Source: Oscheius tipulae (lineage: Eukaryota; Nematoda; Chromadorea; Rhabditida; Rhabditidae). From it: 64,000 nucleotides of DNA. The notes beneath the pieces are model-generated. The model worked only from the letters and a program-made list of their open reading frames with translations. It did not search any database and was not told where the DNA came from. Positions within the stretch are counted from its first letter, which is position 1, and each line of letters begins with the position of its first letter. The translations under genes were made by a program, and so were the position numbers. The DNA lies in the NCBI GenBank assembly GCA_037178975.1, contig JASJZH010000004.1, positions 5,642,001 to 5,706,000 on the forward strand, written 5' to 3'. Shown piece after piece: positions 10,319-23,394 of the stretch.

Positions 10319-13300
10319 TAAATGTTTTGAATAGCTGAGCAAGAAACATGACCGACTAGGAGTAAAAGGTTCCTGGGAACGTGTCTGTTAGTATAACGCT
10401 TGTGACTTTCAAGAGTCATATGAGGTGGGACAGTGCTCTGGGCGAAGTACAGGGAGACGGTAAAAAAATGCAAAAATAACACAGGAGAAACTTGTAAACT
10501 GAACGCGATATTCGGATAGTTTGGAATGTATATTGTCTTGCCCGAGAGAAGGGTCACCCTGTCGGTCCTTTTTGGACATTGTCTCAGCTACGGGAACGTA
10601 GTTGTTCGAAGCCGTGGCTCAATTTTAAGAGCGGCGAATACTGCAGGATGTATTCGCCCGAAAAAGCTCGGATCCGGGCTCTCTACCCAATTATTGGGAC
10701 ACGAGTACCAAGGGCCGAAAAAGAAAACAAATCTCATAGCAAGAAAAATGAACTCTTGCGTAGTCAGAGTGAGAACAAAAGGCTCTGATTCGGCTAATTC
10801 CGCCCGAAAAAGGCGCAATATTTGATTATGGATAATGGATGCAACGGAGGCAGGGACCTCGAAACTCTACGAAAAGTCTGTTTTTGACTCTCTCAAGGAG
10901 ATGGGATTAGAGCCAGCTTTGCACAGACAAGGTCAGCCTAGATGAAGATGAAAAGAGCCGCGCCCTGTCCGCGATAATTTCCGGTCTTTTATGGCACATT
11001 GGCTATTATTTCCATTCTCGAGTTTTCTCCCTCATTCTGGCTTGTTTGGATATGGCATAGAGGATGCTGGGACAAGATAGATTCGGCTCTCATCCTTTCC
11101 CGACTAATCCTAGAAACGTTGAAACGAGGATGAGATAATGAGATCACTCCTCATGGTTCCTTTCAAGAATTGGAGTATTCGACAGGTTTTAGGCGAAAAC
11201 GAATAACTTTTTGACCAAAAAGTCACTTAAGAAGAAGTTTGGAAGGGACAAGAGAACTGTCTAAAAGGATATCTGTAAAGTGGACAAAAGCCCTTTTGTG
11301 CCTAGAGCCAACTGAGAATCTATCCGAAACGAAACAGGCCCTGTTCCAGGGTTCAGCGAATTCCAAAGGAATTTTGTGACAACTTCTTAGAGAGACGGTG
11401 CCTGTCTTCGATAGTCCGACAAAGCAGGAGATAGTCGAGAATGGAGGTGGGGTGAAGAGTGAGCCTTGACACCATCTGGAGAGACAGCGAGCCAACTGTT
11501 CCCAGAGGTCAAAGAGACAAGAATGTGACCTACCTAATGAGTCCGACTGATGTTACCTGGTACACAAAATACTCGATCTTCGACAAGAAAACTGACCACA
11601 AGAACAAATTCTAAAGCGGGGGAGAAAGGCGGCGAACCACTTGAGAACTAGAGAAGAGGGGAAGGGAAGAATGACGAGAAAAAAGAGCTCTTCTGACAAA
11701 ATTAAGGGATTAGGGAGGAGAGAAAAAGGAGAAGAAGGCTCCTAATACAGGGATAACAAACAGACAGGACTTTTTGCCACATGAGAGCCGAAGGCCAGCC
11801 GCCGGCCACAAAAAGAATTCATAGAGAGAGGGGCCTCGTTTTATGCATGAGGCAATGAGGCACGATTGAGGGTCCGCGCCCACCCTCTCTTTTCGATAAA
11901 CAGAACTTACACCTGGCTGGATTAGACAATGTTGCGCGGAGGAGAGAGACAATAGGAAGACCCAGCTGTACTTTGAGTAACCTGGGAACGCGGGATTAGC
12001 CCCGGTACCGCCCCGGATCTTGCAAGTTGGATTTGGAGTTTGTGGAGGAGTGGGGTGCCAAATTTGAATGGAACGGGGAGACGGGAAGGGCAACAATGAC
12101 CAGAGAACAATGGGTGGAAACAGTTGTTTTAGCGTGGGATGGTATTAATCAGAGATTGAGAGTCAAGAGAGTTGTTCCTTGTGATCACAAGGAGTCAAGA
12201 GGGCAAGACCTACCTAACCTTAATATTCTTGTCAGCCTGTCACATCTACTATCCGTCAGGAAAGAAACTGACGAACTTCTGTTTCTCTTTTGGACAGGCC
12301 CGTACTCATCAGTTAGTTAGCGGTCTTGGGCACACAGGTGAACAGCATGAAGAGCCATATGAACAAGCCTAACCTCCATTTTTAAAGATCAGGAAATGAA
12401 CTGAAAAACTATCGCATCAGTCCTAGAAATTTTTTAGTTCTGGGGCGGGGACAGTTCTAATCGGTAAGACTATTAGAATTTCTCAACCAGTATAAACTAG
12501 AAATAGAGACACAAGCAATGAATCACGGCAAAATAAGGAATTAGAACGGTCCGGATACAGAAGAAAAGAATACAGTACTACCGGAAGATGCGTACAGCTG
12601 AGAGCCTGGACTACCTTCATGCCTCTAATTACCGCCTCCCATTAGGTCCATTATCAACATATTGTGCCTAATGACAGCAGAAAAAAAACTGTTCTCAATT
12701 TTCTATCCTAAGTCAATGTCCAAACGATATCTCTAATCCAGGTAGTAAATGTCAGAGAAATCAATGCTAATCTGAAAAAGTAGGAGCTTGGGGTGCAAAG
12801 GAAAGATCGTTTAGCTTGAATCTGGAAAGTTGGATTAAAGCTGGAAGTGTTACCAAGAGAAATTTAAAAACACTCGCTCGAACTGGCAAGCCTTACAATA
12901 AAAGTCTGAGGCTGCTCAGACAGGAAAGAGTGAGACCGTACAGGTGAGAACTCTAGTTGGGAAATGAACCGAATAATCAGAGGTCAAAATGATGGTCCAT
13001 CTGTGTGCGATGGTGTCGCTTCCGCCCCCTACTGCCCTCTCACAATCCGGAACGGCCATTTACCGGTAAAGCGATCGGCTGTCACTTTAGGTCATTTGGC
13101 GCTTCATCGCGTCAATTCCCAACCAAAATGTAGCAATTATCTCCTACATTGTCCGAAAGAGGCCCTGATTCGAACGGAAAGTACTCCGGTGTTGATAAAT
13201 GAGGGAGAGGCTATAAATCAGCTTGTCGTAATTGGATAGTCGAGGCGTTAATCACATTCACACGGGTCGCCGGCCGGTAGTTTGGACGGTCGACTGTCGT

Positions 13301-16042
13301 CGGCTTTTGACGGATCATCTCTCTCTCTCTTTCTACTTTTGAGAGTGAGTGGACTGATCTCCGAGACCAGGGTTGGATAATTTATAGTAGGATGGAACGT
13401 CCATTAGCAAGTCGATTCGACTAATTACACCCCTCCGGACTACAGGAACCACTTAACGAGGAGGGGCGAAGATAAGGACCAGTCGAGCTGAGAAAAAGTT
13501 AGCCCAGAAGAGCCAATTGTCCCTTATTCTCCGGGGACGAGACATCTTCAAGCGCCGCTCCAAATGACCAAAAAGGAGGAACACGTAGTGGAGGGAAAGG
13601 TTCGGGTCGCGTGGCTGCATGGTCAAGATAACATCTCGTGGCAATTGGCTTCGTCAAGGGAAACATTTGTCAGAGTCTGTCTCTTCTTTGCCCATTGTCA
13701 AAAAGGCTGACGCGCAACCAGAGAATAGGTAGTTTAGCATTTCGGACTGGTCTCTCTACTTCTGTCGGCTGGGCTTTGATCCAAAGGGAGGAAGAGAACA
13801 GATAGCCAGGTAGTCTAGGAAACTGGAATGACTCTCATTAGTATCTTTTCAGAAAATTTTATACGGATTGTACTGCGGGAGAAAGAGTGAAGATGAAAGA
13901 GAGTCTACAAGAATTCAGCGAATGGACACAGTGCCTAGAGCGAAACCAAAACTGTTCCCAGACAGTCAGGAGAGATTCAAGACAGGGTTTGAGGGAAGGG
14001 CGAGACTGTTTTAAAAGAGAGTGCTGAAGTCACTATACTCTTCAAATAGCTTTCTGCAATGGCGGTCCATCCATAATAGGAAAACAGTAGAGGAGCTAGA
14101 CTGAGCAAGTAGGTTTCTGTCCCTGGTCACTCTGTAATCGGGGACTTTCAGCTGTCCTTTTAATCCTTCCCACTGCTCTATGGCATCGAAAGAATGAAGA
14201 AAAGTTTTTATCAGCTAGCCCCTGTCTGTTCAATACAAAAGGCTAGCTCGTTGTAGCCAAAATAGTAGCAGGTTCAGTAAAGTGAAGGGTTGGCATAATT
14301 TACTCCAAAGTCACTTGAAAAAGGTTCAAACTGAACCAGAAGAGTTGCGCATCCTCTAAATTTCGAATATCAGCAGTCAAGATGTAGGTGCGACAACAGA
14401 TCCCCTTCTATACACATACAAAAGCGTCGGCATTACGCGCGCGGTGTGGAAAGAAATCTGAGCTGTGTCGAGAGACAACAAATCCGAGATTGGCGCCTCT
14501 GGGATGTGATGAAGTGGCCCCTTTCCCTCTGTGAAACATGAGGACTGACCGCCTGCCAAAATGGCCGTGGGAACGGGCGTATTTTAGTTCTCTAGGGGAC
14601 TACAATCGAAAAGAAATTAGTCTTCTTCTCTCTCTCTCTCCCTGGGAAGGAATCAGTTTTTCATGGAAAATCTCCTCTGCTATGCATGAAATTGCTTTGC
14701 GCGACTACGCCGACACGTAAACTGAGTGTGTGTGAATGCGTACGTGAATTGGATGAAGCCCAAGACTGGAAGGGCCTGACAATAAGGGGGAAGGAACTGT
14801 AATTAGACGGGATTAGGCCTCTGACCCTCGTGCACCTGCCAGCTTGTCCACAGTGTTGCATTTCAGTCTCGGACTGTATGGAACTGCTGAATCAATGGGT
14901 CAGATTATTTGCTTGAGTGGGTTAACAGGTTTTATAATCAGTGTGAGAGGAGGAGAAAGTTAATCGCTAGTAGACAAATTTGGGGAGTGTTATGAGCCGA
15001 TTAGGGTATACTCCAATAATCTCTTGGGTATTTTCTGAGATTAAAACAAGGAGGGGATCTGAAACATAAACAGGAGCTACATTTTTCCAGAGATCTTTGC
15101 GGATTTTGAACTTCAATGAACTCAAAACTCTTACATTAGACGGCGTGTTGAGTAAGAATGAAACACTGGAGTGAACCTAATTACCTTTCGGTAAGATTCT
15201 ATATTGTAAGGACAAAGACATCACACATATGCCAAGATCTCGCTCACAAACTTTGTGATAGATGCAAAGGAATTACGAAAAATAAAAATCCAGAAAGTTG
15301 ACATTTTAGCTGCAAAGACCTTATAGAAAGAAGGCATCACGAGGTGACAAGAGGTCATCAGAGATTGAGAGAAGAGCAACATTTTTCGATTAACGCTTTG
15401 ACTTGAACATATTAGTACATGAGCATTTGCTGAATGCAAACAATTTACCATGAGACAATAATAACAATGTTGATCTTTCGATGCGTTCATAGGAGGAAGG
15501 AAATGGTATAGGGACGAGAAAGAGTCTAGAATCTGTTTTCAACCAAAACAAAAAGCGATTCAAGGTGCCACAATGAGCAATCACATGCATTTTTCATAGA
15601 GACACACACAAGCGAGAAGTATCAAAAATGGCCTCTCTCGAAGCAGGTGTTTTCCGCCATCTCAAGGAAGCCCCAAGATCGAGTTGAACAATTACCATCG
15701 GGACAGTGTTTCCGATAGGCGACGGGTAATTTGGATCGAAAGTGACCAAAGGAGACGAATTAGTTACGCCCGGAGGGTAGGTAGACCTCAAATTGGTCGG
15801 TTATTAGTCAACCCTCTCGAGAGTAAGCTACCAGACTATATAATTGCAGGTGTGAGATTTCGGAGCCTCTTGAGGGAGTGAAGGAACAAAACGGCGACCT
15901 CTTTGAGTCCGACAATGGCCACGATGAATTAGCCATGTTGGTCAGAGCGTAATGACCGGCATGCGGGAGAAGAGAGCTCGACTCATTACGTGGAGAAAGC
16001 TCAGGAGACAAGGAGCGGGTCAGTAGGACACAAGGGGAACAA

Positions 16043-16065
16043 AGAGAGAGAGAGAGAGAGAGAGA
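16043..16065. repeat. AG microsatellite
   Basis: A pure (AG)n run in the gene-poor region. Confidence 0.8.
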
Positions 16066-17414
16066 ACGTGTCAAGTCAACTGACTCATGTGTTCGAGGAG
16101 AGAGTCAGGGGGAGAACTGGACGGGACAGAGTTACTGGCTGCACGCCTCTTTAGAAATACATTGTCCATAGGATAAGACATAAAAATTTTGAGTGGAACT
16201 TGGTCGTTTGGGTGATCGAGCAGAAGAGAAGTGAAGGACGTGGATGAGTTGAGTCAATTGACTTTTTTTTGAGAATTGAGAGTCAGGAGGAAAGAGACCG
16301 GGACAGAACAATTGAGAGGAGATGAGGTAGGAAATTTACTTGTTCAGACTGCTCCGAACTAACATGCCTTTAGCTACCAAAGGATTTCTGTATCTTACAG
16401 ATACTGATAGTTGCTTGAATGCTGACGAAAGACAAAAAGCACTATTCTGAACGAGTCGGAATCTGTCCTTGTCGTGCTCACGGTCGCAATATGTCAATCG
16501 CAATATCGCTCCTAACAATCACTCTCCTCTTCTGCTCAATCGAACATTCAACAACTGAGTTAGTCCCTAGAAATTCAATGGATGCCAAACACCATTTTAA
16601 TGAGCGAGAGACTATGTACAGAGCTCTCCCCAAAGAAGCCTACGGGAACGAACTTCACTTTCTCCCCGAATCTACACGCCGACTATAAATGGCTGTCTAA
16701 CGGGGTCGCAAAAGAGTGCTTTTCCTTCGAGTCTGATTACAGCAATTCTGACTACCGGGAGAGCGGGAGCGAGAGAGAGAGAGATATTATGCACGACTGA
16801 ATGAACGAACACCTCTCTCGATTGACCGGAAGTTATTGGAGCCCTGGCTGCTGACCAGATGGACGAGAGCCATGTTTGTATATCTGGAGCTCTACTACAC
16901 ATGTTACGCACGACATTCTGTGCAAATTAGACGCTTTATGAGCTCCCATTGAAGCGCAACCACCAGGTGATTAGAACGCGCTATATTGCTGCTACCCGTG
17001 TTTTCTTCCAGAATTAATCGGGGAGCAGTACAGCATGAAGTGAAGATTTTGGTGAAGTTGAAAACTTCAAACTGATGCTTGGAAAGCTGTCAATCGATCT
17101 TCTAGACCCCTTCCCTTTACTAGGCCCAGTTCTTTTCAAACCGGCTCCCAGAGAACAGTAAACATATTATTATTATTATTCGATAATTTGAGGGAAGGAA
17201 TAGATTCAGCGACTCATTCAGAAGAGTCACAGAATCATGTATCTCGCTCATAAAAAGGTGGTGTCCTCTTCTAAACTTATGTTTCCCTACAAAGTTTCGG
17301 TTAGGTCATACAGAGAATAGGAACTGAACGAAAGTTACCATAAACAAGGCATTTTATGAGTTCTTGTCTTTTGAAACGAGGCTGTCGATTATTTTCTTTT
17401 CCTCCGGGGCTCAT

Positions 17415-17999
17415 CTAGACGTCAAAGTAGGACATGATGGCAGCTTGAGGACACATGGCGTAGAATTGTAGCAGCGTCTCCTTGCTCCTAAAGGCCACGA
17501 AGATCTTCTTCTGGTCGCCGCAGATGCCCCAGAAGCGGTCGTTATTCAGCGGATAGCGTTGCATCGTGACCCGCAGCAGAAATCGCTTTTTATTGTAGAC
17601 GACAGCCAACAGAAGCGGTCGCTCTTCCTCGCCGGCCATCCTACCATGGAAGAGGACAGCCGTGGCCGAGTCGAGCTCCCTCAGAGCCTCGTCCGACGTT
17701 GCCAGACCCATCATCTTGTAGCGATACGTGCCGATCTGCCGTGTGCCGCTGCTCTGGTAGGAGCCGCACGTCAGCTTCGGCCCGATTTCAGAGTAGAACG
17801 AAGAAGCCGAAAAGAGCTGCGGGTTCGAGTCGCAGAAGAGCAGTGAGGACGGAATCCTCATGGCTGGACAGACGGTTGACAGACTTGGGCCTCCTAGCGA
17901 GACCAGTGTACTTGAACTGGGTGTGTCCTGAAGAAAGTAGAGTAGAGAAAAAGCAAAAAGTAGACTTACCATCATAAAGGAGGAAGACGAGGTAAGCAT
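17415..17999 (-). CDS. Orphan 180-aa protein, two exons
   Basis: Exons 17970-17999 and 17928-less remainder 17415-17927 are joined across a 42-nt intron (gtaagt...cttcag) that keeps the frame, giving 180 aa. The body has clearly protein-like composition, for example TYRYKMMGLATSDEALREL and PLNNDRFWGICGDQKKIF, and ends in SYFDV. A TATAAAG box about 45 bases upstream of the ATG (near 18043) supports this start. No signal peptide, zinc ligands or known motif is recognised. The region upstream of the start is also open in another frame, so an additional 5' exon cannot be excluded. Confidence 0.6.
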   Translation of the reverse strand: MLTSSSSFMMVSLLFAFSLLYFLQDTPSSSTLVSLGGPSLSTVCPAMRIPSSLLFCDSNPQLFSASSFYSEIGPKLTCGSYQSSGTRQIGTYRYKMMGLATSDEALRELDSATAVLFHGRMAGEEERPLLLAVVYNKKRFLLRVTMQRYPLNNDRFWGICGDQKKIFVAFRSKETLLQFYAMCPQAAIMSYFDV

Positions 18000-19375
18000 T
18001 AGGGGCGAAAAGATCTAGCGAGATTGCCTTTAGTTTGGGCTTTATAGCTAGAACTTTTGAAAAAGTTTGTTTTTGAGGAACCTTTTCAAAAACTTGAAAA
18101 CAAGATAATTGACAGTGTCCTATTAAGCGCAAAGTATGAGGATAGTATGGGGAATGTTCCGAAAATAGAACAAAATAACAGTGTCAGCTATTGGAGTGAT
18201 GGTGTGAGTACGAGCCGTAGGAACATCCCTGAAATGAGAACTGTTGTAAACTGTCCCTCAAAGGAAATATTACTGTCTCATACTCTCGATTCTAACCGCC
18301 AACTTGTTTTCACGAACCCGTATACAGTGTCCAGTGAGAAGTTAATTTGGACTTAACTTTCCGTCTGAAAGAAGAGAACGAATAATAGAATAGTGGAGTA
18401 AGGCCTTTTTGGAGCCGACTTACCAGGGCTGTTTTCCAGTCAGTCCATCTTCCACTCTCAGAAGCTCTAATGGAGCTCGGAATACCCTATTCGTTCTGAG
18501 GAGAGATGGCCAGACTTTCTCGGAGAACTATTGTATGTGTATCCAGACGGTCACCTAAGTCCCCCTCCCCTTCCCTTTTTATCTTTCCAAAGTCCAGCCG
18601 AGTGACCCGAAATATGGTTCTCCTTAATGTAAGGTGAACGTGGGGGAACACACGGTCGAGGCAGAGTTTCCTATTCGTTCTGTTTCGTTTCCACCGTCAG
18701 AGTTCAACACTTGGACATGCCATTAGTGTCGAAACAAGCCATGCTTGTGACAGAAATGAGAGACACCAGATGGTAATGTTTACTAAAAGATGAGTTATTG
18801 AACAAAAGATGAACTCTTTGCCGTAATTTTTAAAAAAGTGACGAGCTGACGATTGACGCCCCGAGGTGAGAAACCAGAAACTCGACTCTATTATAGTCTG
18901 TTCAGGAAAAAGAAAGCATAATCAGAATTGCGAAGAAAATTCTACGTTGTGCATTAAAGATTTCAAACTTACCAAAGGCTTCCTCTACTAAAAAAAACAA
19001 GAAAGAAAGGGGCGGCGATCGAACTCGAGCCGCGTGGGTTTAGCAATATACGAAGTTCAACCACAGATTTAGACAGAGACGGTAGCGCGTTTCAAAATAG
19101 ATGCTCTCGTTTTTTGTGGATAGACGTCTCTTATAGACTGGAGAGGCTGAGGCCAAGGCTCCGGAGAGCTCTTTCGGAAAGAAGAAGATCGCCAGGAAGA
19201 GATCGTGGTTCGAAAAGACATCTTGTGTATCGCATTGAAGCATCTGAAGATGTGGACAGCTCACGGGTGTTCGCAATAACTATCCATATCTCTGGCCCTC
19301 TCGGATGTTCTATCCTACCACAAGGAAACCTCCTTCCTCCAGTCAACGGCAGCAGCATTCAAGTAGAGCTGAAGA
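18000..19375. other. Intergenic, nothing clear
   Basis: No gene is supported. Around 19011-19065 the - strand has a weak tRNA-like string, which I do not accept as a tRNA. The 40-base sequence at 19330-19369 is an exact direct repeat of 19808-19847 inside arm B. Confidence 0.4.
19330..19369. repeat. 40-bp direct repeat outside arm B
   Basis: Exactly repeats 19808-19847 (ctccttcctccagtcaacgg... to gtagagc). The outer copy stops seven bases before arm B starts, so it may mark how the inverted repeat was generated. Confidence 0.8.
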
Positions 19376-20396
19376 GAAGAGGAGGAAGGGGAAACGAGGC
19401 TCTCTTCAAATACGGGTCCAGCAGACGAACTTCTTCTATTGGATCGGTTTGTTGCCCTTCGTTATCTTCCTTCGGGTAAAGCCACGAGACAGATCACACG
19501 TCCGCCCGTTCAATTTCAGTTCGGTAGAGCGGACAGGCGTTTGACACGGTATTCCTTCAAGTAGAGCCACTTCTTCAATCAGCAGCTGCCGGTAGCCAGA
19601 GATCTCTTTCATGCTGACAGTTGTTGAAAACTACATTGTCATTAGTAGACCATCTGGTCCCCCAAGTACAGCTACATCTTCGAGCAGCACAGCTTCCGGT
19701 AGTTGTCGGTCTCCTGTTGTTGATGGTAATCCAAGAAGTCGTCGTAGAACAGAGCGTCCGAGAAGAGCGGAGAGGTTGACAGTCCACGGTTGGTGCTATA
19801 TGAACAGCTCCTTCCTCCAGTCAACGGCAGCAGCATTCAAGTAGAGCCACAAGAAGACTTTCCAGAGGGAACTCCTCCTAAGTAACACAAGATAAAGAAC
19901 ACAGATGTCTCCAAGACCTTTATTCAGTTAGGTCCAAGGTAGCAGGACTGATCGGTGCGGGGCTTGAAGACTCCGGGCGGGTTGTTTGCAGGGGCAGCAG
20001 CACAAGCAGTACCAGCAGCAGCGGGAGTCTGGTTGGTCTTGGCAGCTCCGAAGTCCTCGCGTGTCCAGGCGTATTCTTCTCTGGCGTAGTTGCTGCTTGA
20101 GGCTCCTCCCATGAATCCGCTTCCGTAACCACCAGCGCCGGCGTAGCAACTCTTGTCGGCCATCTTGTCCAGGGGCGAGAGTTCCTTCCGAATGGCTCTC
20201 TGGCCTCGGAGATGACTATTTATATCTTTCTGGAAGATTAGAGTTGACAGGCTTTGGGTTCCTGATTAGCGATACTTTTAGTTTTTTTTTCCAGTTTGAA
20301 TGCAAAAATTTTCTAACTAGAGTTTGTCAAGTTATTTTCTGGACAACGCTTTCTAGTGGAGCGTCAGCTTCTCTCCCTCTACCAAAGTTACTCTAC
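19376..20396. repeat. 1,021-bp inverted repeat, arm B
   Basis: Reverse-complement partner of 7504-8524 with no mismatch detected. It is not inside any gene I can recognise. The two arms are separated by 10,851 bp. Confidence 0.93.
19924..20163 (-). CDS. Second copy of 79-aa orphan gene
   Basis: Translates to exactly the same 79 aa as 7737-7976, with identical TATA box and overlapping stop/AATAAA. Because the repeat arms are identical, expression from the two loci cannot be distinguished by sequence. Outside the arm nothing suggests additional exons. Confidence 0.75.
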   Translation of the reverse strand: MADKSCYAGAGGYGSGFMGGASSSNYAREEYAWTREDFGAAKTNQTPAAAGTACAAAPANNPPGVFKPRTDQSCYLGPN

Positions 20397-21697
20397 TAGA
20401 ACCGCAATCTTCTTTTCCATAGTAGTCATTCTCAGATTTTCCTCCCACCTTCTCTGACCTTTCTTTTCCACCGTTTGGCCATTTCGACTGATCAAAGGAC
20501 TTCGATAGGCTCCATCCTTCCTCAATATCTACTTACATGCGGAATCGATTGTCGTTGCGTAGAAACTTCCCAACACATACTTTCTCAACCAATCGGATCA
20601 TCTCCTCATGTTTTCCACTAAGATGCATCCTACTTAAAATGCATCAGAGCAAGCGACATGAATCCAAAAAGATATCATCAGAACTACTTCCCTGAAGGGA
20701 GGTACAGAGCAGCCACAAGACCAAGGAGAGAGCCAATGGATTTCAGGGTTCTGACAATGAGCAAGAACTTCAAAAAAGTTCTGACAATGAACAAGAACTT
20801 CCACCTCGGCAGATGAATGAAGGGCTTCCCAGATCTCCGAGTTCAAATAACTCTTACAAGTTGAATCTATGTTGTTGAAAAAGTGGAATCGAAATGCTGT
20901 AGACCAGCTAAACAGACAGACCATTTTAGGACTTTTCTTCGATCCAAATTCTCGATAATACCATTCGGAAGACAGATCAACAGAACCGAATGCCTCTCCC
21001 ATTACCACCTCGACAGCAACGAGTCAGAACAAGGTCTCCGCAAAGTGTGAGTTTTAAGACCAGCCTCGACTATGGACAAGTACCCTATTGTATAAACACC
21101 CAGTTCAATTCAGGTAGTCTCTGAAGATAATGAGAAGGATACTTCTCGCCCGGGGTCTCGTGCTTCCAGCCGCGAATTTCGTGGCTTCTACCGTTTGAGC
21201 AACATTTCATAGGTAGCAAACCAGTAGTAATCGGTAAAAATCAAAGTTTCAGGGTTCTGAAAATGAACAAGAACTTCAAAAATAGGTATTGAAAAAGGCT
21301 GAGATTTGATTGTCCTGTCTGAACAACTGCTGTCTTTAGGGTCATAAGAGGGCCAATTTGATTACAGACTACCAGTCAATATTTTCCTAGTACTCTATCT
21401 TAAGACAGGCTAGCTTTTCGCGGTTTTTCTCCTATTCAGGTCCTTCAGGTTGGTTGAGTGTCAACCAGAAAACACTTCTGAACAGGATTGGATCGATCTC
21501 TTCTCAAGTATAGAAAACAGCCTTCTCCTGATGACATTAGCTTTTCTAGAGCAAGCATTCCCAATCTGTGTTTCACTTCACTAATTGTCGCGATTTGTTC
21601 GCCATAATTACTCAGCAAACTTTAAAACAAACTGTTCAAAAGGCAATTTCAAGGAGCAACAGAACTTCGGTCAACTGCTAGCCATCTCGTGGAACGG
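20397..21697. other. Intergenic with small dispersed repeat
   Basis: No gene seen. The phrase gttctgacaatgaRcaagaacttc occurs twice in tandem (about 20749-20801) and again, slightly changed, at about 21253-21278. It is non-coding as far as I can tell. Confidence 0.45.
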
Positions 21698-22896
21698 ATG
21701 ACGGAACAACAGGAGCAGTTGAAGGACTTTCGAGAAGGTAAGGTCGTGGCTGGTCGCTGGCGCGTCTGCAAAAAGCTTGGCGAAGGTGGGATGGGCGCCG
21801 TCTACAAGGTCGAGGACAAGAAGCACAAGAATTACTTTGCGGCGATGAAGGTGGAGGATGATCTGACCGAGGGCGGAGTGCTCAAACTCGAGGTTTTCGT
21901 TCTGCAACAGCTAAAGACGGCTGCGCACTCGGTCAAGCTACTGGACTCCGGTAAGAGGGACAAGTACAATTTCATGGTCATGACTCTCTGCTCTCGAGAT
22001 CTGATGAGCCTCAAGCGAGCTGCCGGCAAGCCCTTCTCCGAAAGCACGACTCTCCGCCTCGGCATCTCCAGCCTCTATGCCATCAAGCAGCTCCATGAGA
22101 TTGGATACATCCATCGGGACATCAAACCTGGTTAGTCTTTGCTGTTTTTTTTTTGAAAGCAGCAGTCTACTGTAAGAGCAAAGGAAACTATAATGAATGC
22201 TATCGCATAGACCTGGTCTGTAAAAGCTTCACTCAATATAACTCTCCTTTTTCATAATTTCATCTTCCAGGCAACTGCATGATGGGCGGAGTTGGTCGCG
22301 ACACGCGTATCATCTACCTAATCGACTACGGCATGGTTCGCGCCTTCACGGCCAAGGATCCCAAGGGCAAGCTGGGACTGAGACGTGCTCGTGACGGGGA
22401 CCTGCTCTTCCGCGGCACTCCGCGCTACTGCAGCGTCAATGTGCACAACAGGAAAGAACAGTGTCGCATCGACGATCTCTGGTCTTGGCTCTACATGCTC
22501 ATCGAACTGCACCACGGTCTCCCATGGAGCAGGATGCAGGAAGAGAGGGATATCTGGACTGAGAAGGAGAGCACCGATCCTGAAACGCTGGTGCGTGGCT
22601 GTCCGGGAGAATTCCTCGCTATCCACAAGTACCTGACGGGCACCCGCTTTGAAGAACGTCCTGACTACCACGGTCTCTACACGGAATGTCTCAGTGGACT
22701 GAAACGCGTCAAGGGTAGCTTCCTGGACAGATTCGAGTGGGAGAAGGAGCAGCAAGAGCTCAACACAGCTCTCTCGATTTCGGAAAAAGATCGCGGCGGC
22801 GGTCCGAAGAAGCCTCTGACGCGTGTCCAGCTGGCCAGGAAGTCCTATCCGTTCGCCTCGGCCGCCTACTTCAAGGAGAACGTCCTTGGTTTATGA
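21698..22896 (+). CDS. TTBK-like casein kinase 1 family protein kinase
   Basis: A Ser/Thr protein kinase of the tau-tubulin-kinase-like branch of CK1. Exons 21698-22130 and 22271-22896 give 352 aa (intron 140 nt, phase 1). Catalytic features: glycine loop LGEGGMGAVYKV, the ATP-binding lysine in AAMKVE, the C-helix glutamate in KLEVFVLQQL, catalytic loop HRDIKPGN (split by the intron), and IDYGMVRAF in place of DFG with the metal-binding Asp kept. The activation segment reads GTPRYCSVNVHNRKEQ, followed by RIDDLWSWLYMLIEL, which is diagnostic for TTBK. The ATG at 21698 is the first in frame. AATAAA lies at 22904-22909, eight bases after the stop. The protein is little more than the kinase domain with short tails, like many nematode members. 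Confidence 0.93.
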
Positions 22897-23394
22897 ACCG
22901 AGCAATAAATGTAAATCAATCGATTTGTTCTTGTTTATACTTCGGATGGGGACAGGGGTGAAACCTTGAAAAGGGTGTGTAGTCTGGATTTCTGGTAGGG
23001 CAACTGTTTGCAGTCTTCTTGGTAATCTTTCTCTTTGTCTTGTTCCTAGAAGAGATGCCTACAATATTCCGTAGCAGAAACTTCCCGGTAAATCCCTAGA
23101 CTGTTCCTACCCTCCCGTTGGGAACATTCTATATTGCTGTCTATAGTCGATAAGTCGTTTGACTTTTTTTTTTAAACGGACAGCCTAACTAAAAAGATGA
23201 TATGTATCTACTGAAACTTCTAGACCTAGCTAATAGCTTTTGAATAGAAAGACCTCCCTGAGATCTGATGCTTTGACGAAAAAAAAATACGTAAGACTGA
23301 TAACAGCGCAAAAGCCGTATATTTATGCTCCAGGTAAAACGTAACAGAAACAGACAACAAACGTTGCCTTTTTCAGCCAAATAATTCTCGGAAC

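Larger units (their letters stand above)
9567..17414. other. 7.8-kb region without a convincing gene
   Basis: Beyond the 5' end of the adhesion GPCR I find no spliced gene on either strand. The region holds GA/CT microsatellites (about 9691-9721, 13317-13332, 16043-16065) and an ATT run near 17165. One open stretch (10142-10318, +) has codon-like composition and a charged, helix-prone translation, listed separately. Exons of a large gene with long introns could be hidden here. Confidence 0.4.

Noticed and set aside
19011-19065. tRNA-like string on the - strand (gttcgatcgccg)
   Set aside because: The T loop lacks the closing G-C pair and no acceptor or anticodon stem can be folded.
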